In this document: positions 57,616 through 64,000 of the stretch, in pieces
How the letters are laid out: the number at the start of each line of letters is the position of its first letter
Position numbering within the stretch: position 1 is the first letter of the stretch
NCBI GenBank assembly: GCA_027625915.1
Contig: JANTQA010000029.1
Span: 4,278,001-4,342,000, forward strand
DNA: 64,000 bases
Origin: Anaeramoeba flamelloides
Lineage: Eukaryota; Metamonada; Anaeramoebidae
Direction: 5' to 3'
The notes under the pieces: generated by a model
Databases searched by the model: none
What the model saw: only the letters and a program-made list of their open reading frames with translations
What the model was told of the DNA's origin: nothing
Translations under genes and position numbers: made by a program

Positions 57616-58288
57616 CAGTCAAAGGTGCCCAACGTTTTTTTCAAATATCAATTATTTTATATAATTGACCCTTGAAGAACAAATAAGAAATAAAGAGAAT
57701 AATACACCTCAAAGAAATGTTGATACATGTCTGAAAGAAAACTAATTAATCAATAAATTTTCTTAAAAATTGAAAAACTCAAATTCTAAGGGTCCTATTG
57801 AGAAAAACAACGATGTTCGTTTTGAACTTCTACTGGTATTTGAATAATAAATATGAAACAATTTTTCACTTCATTTTCCATACTTTTCTTTTAGAAATCA
57901 AGCCCCCAAACGAAGTTTGTTGGTATTTGTGGTCTCTATTTGAAAAAGCAAATGAAAATGAAGTGAAAATTTTTCAAATTTATTAAACAAATATCAAGAT
58001 CAAAGATCGAATTGAATTGCAATAGAAATCAATATGATTTCTCAACAATCTTTACATGGTTTCAATGACATTAGAATAACAAGTTTTTACCAAGTGACTA
58101 TTGATCTTGCTATAAAAAATTTTTTTGCAAATGAATGACGTTTTAAAAAAAAAATCGAAAAAAAAAAACAAAAATGTAAAAAAATGATTTCAATTTTGAA
58201 AATTTCCAAAATAAATTTTTTCTTCTAATATCTATGCAAACCCTTTAAACACGTTTATTATACCATTAAAACTGGGCCCCTTTGACTG
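57616..58288 (-). mobile_element. Non-autonomous DNA element, CAGTCAAAGG family, copy 6, with nested hairpin
   Basis: Both ends are clear: CAGTCAAAGGTGCCCA and TGGGCCCCTTTGACTG, inverted repeats. Longer than copy 2 because of a ~170-bp nested insert (57826-57995). With the insert removed the interior matches copies 2-4 (CCTATTGAGAAAAACAA...GATCAAAGATCG...TTGCAATAGAAATCA). Confidence 0.83.
57838..57993. mobile_element. Foldback element nested in TIR copy 6
   Basis: Arms 57838-57878 and 57955-57993 are inverted repeats: TTGAATAATAAATATGAAA and TTTTTCACTTCATTTTC face GAAAATGAAGTGAAAATTTT and TTTATTAAACAAAT. The interior includes AAGCCCCCAAACGAAG. It interrupts the host element between GAAC and GATCAAAG. 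Confidence 0.75.
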
Positions 58289-58687
58289 AAAAATAGTTTA
58301 TATTAAAATTTTCTGATCTCAATTTTTTTGATATTTTTAAGGGGTGAAAATTGATATTTATTATTTTCTTTTTGATCGAAAAAATCCTTTTCATAACTTC
58401 TTTAATCTCAATCAAATTTTAAAAAGAAGGGAAAACATATGTAAATGTATTTTATTGTTTAAAAAAATCATTTGTGTCCTTACCATATTTCCAGTTTTTT
58501 GATGAAATTGGTCGTACATTATTTTCACCAAAAAAAGTCCTATTTTTTTTTCAATTTTTTGGAAATATTTCATTGAACATATTTGGAAATAAATACATTA
58601 GTCATTGATTCAATCAGTATTAATATTTAACTTAATGGTATTGTAAATTAACGAATAGCTCGACTAACAAAGATTTTTTTTTATGAA

Positions 58688-58867
58688 ATGACTAAAAAAA
58701 TTGCCCCACTTTTTCGAAAATATCGCAGTGTGTCTGAAGAATTCGTTTGGAACGTACATAAAGTCACAATTTTTTTTTTACATTTGGAGAAGAAAGAGTT
58801 AACTTTCAAAGTACAACCTAGCACATACAAAAAGGTAAATTTGAAATTAGTGAATATCCCAAAATGA
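58688..58867 (+). CDS. Possible short open reading frame, 59 residues, unknown
   Basis: Reads MTKKIAPLFRKYRSVSEEF and continues VWNVHKVTIF through KVQPSTYKKVNLKLVNIPK. Charged and hydrophobic residues alternate in a protein-like way, unlike the Phe/Ile/Lys translations of most A/T-rich sequence here. It might be a remnant of a transposase or an exon. No family recognised. Confidence 0.25.
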   Translation: MTKKIAPLFRKYRSVSEEFVWNVHKVTIFFLHLEKKELTFKVQPSTYKKVNLKLVNIPK

Positions 58868-59117
58868 AGAAAAAAATTTTGTTCATTTTTGAATTCAAAG
58901 GCTATGAACTTTAGCGAAAACAATTATTTCGTTTGTAAGTGTTTGTCTTCAATGAAAAAAAAAAAATATCGAAATGAAAAGCTTTTCACACTTATTAATT
59001 CAAATAACAGTACTAAGACTCCAAGAAGGTTAGTGAATGAAGTTTTCTGGAGAATGCCATTTTTTTTTGTGAAAACATTGTTTTGTTGATGAACGAGTTG
59101 AACACTCACCAAACTAA

Positions 59118-59576
59118 CTGTTGAGAGAAAAATGCTGGACACAGAAAAATGGTTGGACACCAATTTTAATTGGGAACATTAGTAAAATTGAAAATCAAAT
59201 CCTATTGATAACGTGGTGAATTTTATATAAATCCAGGTTTAAATGTGTTACAAGTTGATTACTATGTGGTGTGTGTAGAATACTCATTTGAATGGTTGAT
59301 AAATAAAGTAGATCATGCTATTTTAACAAAAATCCAAGTTTTAGTAAAGTTTACTATTAAAATCTGAAAATGGTAATCTTTAAACTTGCTTTAGATTGTA
59401 AGAGACAAGGTTTTGAAAAAGTAGAATTAAATTAATCGTTATTCTAATAAGTAGATTATTTTTATTTTCTTTAGCTATTTCACAAACGATTGAAATTAAA
59501 AAACATTTTCAGTAATGTTCCCAATTAAAATTGCTGTCCAACTATTTTTCTCTGTCCAACATTTTTCTCTCAACAG
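59118..59576. mobile_element. DNA element with 64-bp terminal inverted repeats and TAA flanks
   Basis: The left arm (59118-59181) starts CTGTTGAGAGAAAAATGCTG and the right arm (59513-59576) ends CAACATTTTTCTCTCAACAG; the arms match at nearly every position. TAA immediately flanks both ends (59115-59117, 59577-59579), as expected for a three-base target duplication (PIF/Harbinger-like TWA) or an extended TA. No transposase inside. Young, non-autonomous. Confidence 0.85.
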
Positions 59577-59949
59577 TAAATCTATTTTTAAGATCTTTAT
59601 TGTGTTTTTTGGAATCTTTTTTGCTTAATCAATAAAATGATATTAATTTATTCATGTGACTGATCTGAAAAATTGTTCATTCAGTATGAACGTAAAAGCG
59701 AAATTACAATATAAGCATAGAAGAAATAATTTGTGAAAATTTTGGGAAGGACGTTTTTGTACTTTACAAGAAAACAATAGTGAGCTATTCTATTGAAGTA
59801 ACTGTACCCAAATAGAATATTAGTGGTTGTTCATTCTGTAACCTTTTTGTGGGAATGGAATTTTTTTTAGGTGCTTTGCACCCAAGGAAAATTGAGTTTA
59901 AAGGATGAAGAAAAAGTGAGATTTTTATAAAGAAAAAACGAAATGATAG

Positions 59950-60679
59950 TTACCCCATTTTTGATTTTTGGTTGCTGTTTACTGTTTTGTAAAAGATTTT
60001 TGAAGAGCTCTTTGATTGTATACCAAGCTGTTTCAGTAAATGAATACAAGTCTTTTTGTCCAACAAGGTCTCCATTTGCGATTGGCTTCTTTTTTCTTCA
60101 CAGACGGTTGACAACAAATTAAAGTCAACTAATCATTAATTATTGTTTTTGAGATTTAATATTAATGAACCAATCCAAATGAAGAAAAAAAGATAAACAA
60201 AAACAATTTCAAAAAAAAAAAAAAAAAAAAAAAATTCCTTTACTTTCGATCTGGCCATCCAATTTCAATATTTCTTTTGAAATGTTTTTGTTTAAATCAA
60301 GTTGGATTGAAGAAATTGATTGCTGCTTGATGGCACGAGAAAAACTTTTCACATCTTGGCCAATAAATCTTTTGAAAGATATTGTGTTTGTAAACTTGCG
60401 ATCAGATATTACGATATTTAAGAAACTTTGTAAAAGCTTGGTTCTTTCTTTAATGTGTTTCTCTTTTAAATTCCCAAAAAGGATTTTTCTTGGAAAGGAA
60501 AACTTTTTTTTCGGAAACGTTTTTTTGAGATCCCCATAAAGCTTTTTAAATTGTGTATATCTTCGATAAACTAAACGGGTGTTGTTATTTTCAGTAACCT
60601 CTAGTTTGTATTCAATATGCTTTTTTTTTTTTTTTCCTTTCACAATCTCAAAGTTTGTGATAAGTAGCTTCGTGCTCAT
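59950..60679 (-). CDS. PX-domain phosphoinositide-binding protein
   Basis: Small membrane-trafficking type protein. Exon 1 is 60244-60679 and exon 2 is 59950-60128, with a 115-nt GT-AG intron containing a long T-tract. Spliced, it gives 204 residues. Exon 1 carries a PX domain at about residues 5-115. RRYTQFKKLYGDLKKTFP has the Arg-Tyr pair that contacts PI3P. FSFPRKILFGN is the proline loop, and KERTKLLQSFL holds the second conserved Arg. Exon 2 reads DFNLLSTVCEEKRSQSQ through SNQKSKMG in a frame that is open across the exon and ends in TAA. A GGGTAACT at the end could instead be another donor. Start at the ATG of MSTKLLITNF; an upstream in-frame ATG crosses an acceptor-like TTTTTTTCAG. Beyond the PX domain nothing is recognised. 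Confidence 0.78.
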
Positions 60680-63600
60680 TCTAAAAGATTTTTGCAAATA
60701 AGGTAAAAGCTGAAAAAAATAAAATTTTTTTCTCATCGTACTTGCAATATTTCGATATTTAGTCAGTAAATTGTGTGATTTCAGAAATTAAATATTTTCA
60801 TACCTACAACTTGCCACAGTAAGATCAGGTAAAGAAGTGTGTTGTATTGTTTTTCCAGATCAAATCTTTTTAAGGGGTGAGAAAACTAATAAAAATCTTC
60901 AAGTAAATATAATAGCAAAGTCACAAAAAATTTTATATGATTTCTTGAAATTGCAAAATAATTTAAGAATCTGATTACTACAAGTCCTGAATTTCTTTTT
61001 ATGCTATTTTCATAAATATCTAATTGTTTCTAAAAGTCTGATCCATTTATGGAATTTTTGAAAAGCTTAAAATCCAACATATTTCGAAATTATTTAAAAA
61101 AAACTATATTCTTTGAAAGAAGAATGAAATCTGATTTACTTTTCATCTGTGTACCCAAAATTATACAAATTTTAAAGAGAGCCATTTTTTTACTTATTCA
61201 AAATGTTGAAAATTTAAACTCCATTTATGTAAATAACCCGTCTTGATAACCTTTAAAGATTTACTAAAATTTAACTCATGTTTTTTTTTTTTTCAGACTT
61301 GGGTATTTGAAGACCAGAAGACACATAAATAGTATTGGTTCTGATTTGGATTAACTTTTGAGGTTAGTTCTTTGATTAATCAAAATGATTAAAAAAGATT
61401 AAAATTATTTTATTTTCAAAAATTTTATCATATTTTCAAAATTTCTGAGATAAAATGCTTTTTGTATCAAAAGTCAAAAAATGATCTTTTTCTCAATTAT
61501 TTTGTCAATAATATATATTTTATTCTTTCAATATCTTCATAATTCTTTTCTATAATTTATTTTAAGGATCCTGTTTCTTGTTTATATGCTGTTTTCACTA
61601 CATTGGTGTGTTTTTTTTGTGTCTATAGCGGGTCTATATTTTTTACAGGAGCTCAATTTTCGTAATGGATTAAAGTAAAAAACTTGGGTTATTTATACTA
61701 ATGTATTTCAAAATTATTTCAAAATAGATTATTTTCTTTGAAGAAGAAAAGAACCATATATAATGTGGAGGAAATGTTCACAAAGATACTTTAAAAAGAA
61801 AACCACAACGTTTTAAAATAATTCAGTATAAAAAATAAACTCAAATATAAGTAAAATCAGAATAATCATTTTCAACTTGAAAAAATATTAATTTCTTTTT
61901 TTCAAAGAACGATTCGAATCAATTTTTTCGTAAGTTTTTAAAAAAAATATGAGAAAAATAACCAACCAATTAAAAAAAAAATTCTCTCAAAAAACATTTT
62001 TTAAAAATCAAGAGTATTCAACTTCTAACATAAAGGGGTATTTTGAGTATCAAAGGAAAAAATTTGGATTTTAAAAATCATTTATTTTTATTACCTTTTT
62101 CAAATATGAAAAAACAGTAATCTTCCTTCTGAAACTAATTACCAAATTTTCAGAGAATTAAAAGGGGGGATAAAATTGATCCTGGTAAAATTTACATATG
62201 GGAGAAATTTTCAAACCCAATAATACTCTTTGTAAATCATTTTCTCTAGAAAATAAAAGATAAGAAAAGAAAAAGAAGAAATTTTAGTTCGTAAATAAAA
62301 AATTAAAGAATATTTTTTTTTTTTTTTTTTTGGGAACTTTACTGAATGATGCAAATGTATTTAGCAAACATAGACTGACAATAAAAAAATAATCAAAAAC
62401 AATTATTTATCAAATATGAATCCAAAAAAATGTGAGGACAAAAGAATGAAAAAAGAATAAATTTAATTGTATCACTCAAGATCTGATTTACTTGTTATTC
62501 GAAGTGTTTATAATTACATTTCAAGTAACTTTTGCTCTGTTATTGAGATATTTTAATGAATTTTTTTTATTTATTTATTTTTATTTTTTTCCTAATTTTT
62601 GGGAAAAAAAATTAAAAAAGAACTTTCCATAACAGAGAAATTAAAAAAAATGCAAAACTCTGTATTTTTTGTTTTTATACCTACACAGCTTCCTTAAAGA
62701 ATTTTTTTTTTTTTTTGTTATTTTACATGCTAATTAATAGCCCGGTCTTAATGATTTCAGTGGTTCAGTGTTAATCAGAGAATTAAAAAAATCAATAGAA
62801 TTTACTATTATATCTCAAAATTAAATTTTCTCAACCAAATAAAATTAATTTGAATTAATAATTATCATGAAAAAAATAATAATTAATAGGCTTTCTATTA
62901 GTCAAATATATCCCACAATAATTTTTGAATAGCAATAATCTTTTATAATTCGCCTTTGAATAAAAAAAAAAAAACTAAAGTCAAATTATAAACATCTCAG
63001 AGAATAAGAGTTGATATAAGTCTGAAGTAAATCAGGACAATTTATATATTACAAAAATGGGCAAGTAAAAATCTTAGTATCACATTGAGAAAAACAATAA
63101 TCTTCTCTTTGATACTTATTGAAGTACAAATAAAATCTCAATAAAAATCAAGATAATTTCTCGACAATCATTTTCACTGTATCAATAACATTAAAATAAC
63201 GCCTTTTTACTGATAAATTATTGATAATGGACTAAAAAAAATTTCTCAAAACAGTTGCCTATCAGAAAAAATCTAGCCTATATGAAAAAATGAGATAAAT
63301 AATTTCAATTTTGAAATTTGGAAAATAAATTTTTTCTAAAAATATCGATCCAAAAATTTTAAACATATATAATTTGGGTATCATCGCTTTGGGGATTTTG
63401 ATCAATAAATATTCATTATCAAAAAACTAATCTCAATAACAACATATTAAAGTTTATATTCTGAATTTTCGATTAGGATTATTAACCATTCTTATAAATT
63501 TCCAGAAATATAATAAATATTTCAAAATGAAATCAACAATAAATTATTCCAGATATTCAATGATTGAATATTTAAATAGTATTTTTAAAAAAATGTTAAA

Positions 63601-64000
63601 TTGAATGTTATTTGTTCAGGTAAATTATTAGAAATAACAAAAAGTGAGATTTCTTCAATAATTAAAATTTTACCAAAAATTTTCTTTTTATTTTCTCGCT
63701 GAAAAATCCCAACAAAAAGAATCATATTTTTTTTCTGAAAATTAAAGTGGGTCAAATGAATAATTTTAAAAAAGATAACTCATCTCTTGAAAATTGATAA
63801 AAGGGTTTTTTTATCATATTTATTTTTATTCTTATTTAAAAATACTCTATTACCTATGGGTGAGCTGTAGGGTAAAAGAGAGTTGTTAGTTCCTTAGTAA
63901 TTATATCACAAAGAAATAAGGATTGATTCAAATACATAAGTAAAGGGCAATATATAGAAAACTATAGATTTTTAATATAATTTGGATTCAATTTTTGGAT
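60680..64000. other. AT-rich intergenic stretch to the window edge
   Basis: No gene supported. About 61045-61135 resembles 29880-29970 (shared AAAATCCAACATATTTC and GAATGAAATC words), a weak dispersed repeat. A degraded TIR-family copy occupies 62899-63390. A short 5' UTR or exon of the PX gene could lie just right of 60680. Confidence 0.55.
62899..63390 (-). mobile_element. Non-autonomous DNA element, CAGTCAAAGG family, copy 7 (degraded)
   Basis: Left remnant TAGTCAAATATATCCCACAA. Interior words GAGAATAAGAG, CACATTGAGAAAAACAATA, CTCGACAATCATTTTCACTG and ATAACATTAAAATAACG match the complement of copy 2 in order. The right terminus is too decayed to place precisely. Confidence 0.6.

Larger units (their letters stand above)
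54952..59949. other. Intergenic stretch with LINE, TIR and inverted-repeat elements
   Basis: Contains a LINE fragment on the minus strand (56290-57430), TIR-family copy 6 with a nested hairpin (57616-58288), a short open frame (58688-58867) and an inverted-repeat element (59118-59576). Missing exons of the EF-hand gene could lie here but I could not identify them. Confidence 0.5.

Noticed and set aside
59867-60049. Open frame reading FTETAWYTIKELFKNLLQ on the minus strand
   Set aside because: Its frame cannot be reached from PX exon 1 at a valid acceptor; the other frame is open across the whole exon and joins in phase.
61049-61246. 65-codon open frame
   Set aside because: Overlaps a weak dispersed repeat shared with 29.88 kb and has no protein features.

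Overview
This window is nuclear DNA of a very AT-rich, intron-bearing protist. Three things point there: poly-Asn/poly-Lys low-complexity proteins, many A/T homopolymers, and a gene set of Ras/Rap regulators plus SEC61G, RPL11, XPO7, THOC6 and BROX. The style resembles amoebae (Amoebozoa or Anaeramoeba-like). Gene density is far lower than in Dictyostelium and transposon debris is abundant. I cannot fix the species from sequence alone.

Layout. 1-3835: 5'-partial RasGEF gene. 7252-8623: head-to-head pair SEC61G (-) and ribosomal protein uL5/RPL11 (+), one intron each. 10582-14214: single-exon exportin-7 (-). 17771-19193: THO complex subunit THOC6 (-). 23413-28727: BRO1-domain BROX-like gene (+) with one 4-kb intron. 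33549-33669: a solitary 5S rRNA gene (-). 36180-37186: secreted PDI-family protein (-) whose active site is completed by a 5-nt microexon. 40075-45949: five-exon RapGAP (-). 54669-54951: EF-hand exon (-). 59950-60679: PX-domain protein (-). Several of these models (SEC61G, RPL11, THOC6, BROX, PDI, RapGAP, PX) need introns to be removed, and each joins in frame at GT-AG sites.

The rest is mostly mobile-element material: (i) at least seven copies of a roughly 500-700 bp non-autonomous DNA element with termini like CAGTCAAAGGGGCCCA; (ii) fragments of a LINE carrying a C-terminal C-x2-C...H-x4-C zinc knuckle and a 3' end ending CTTCAATAATAA; (iii) long inverted-repeat elements and perfect hairpins; (iv) a poly-A-tailed SINE-like insert; (v) a family of palindromic, chained-hairpin modules bounded by TGTCGTTAGG / CCTAACGACA-like ends.

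The most striking observation is (v). At three or four positions these hairpin modules interrupt LINE reading frames, and removing them rejoins the LINE protein at its normal spacing. They therefore behave as independent mobile insertions that also nest inside one another, building dyad-symmetric arrays up to about 600 bp. I do not recognise them as a described element class.
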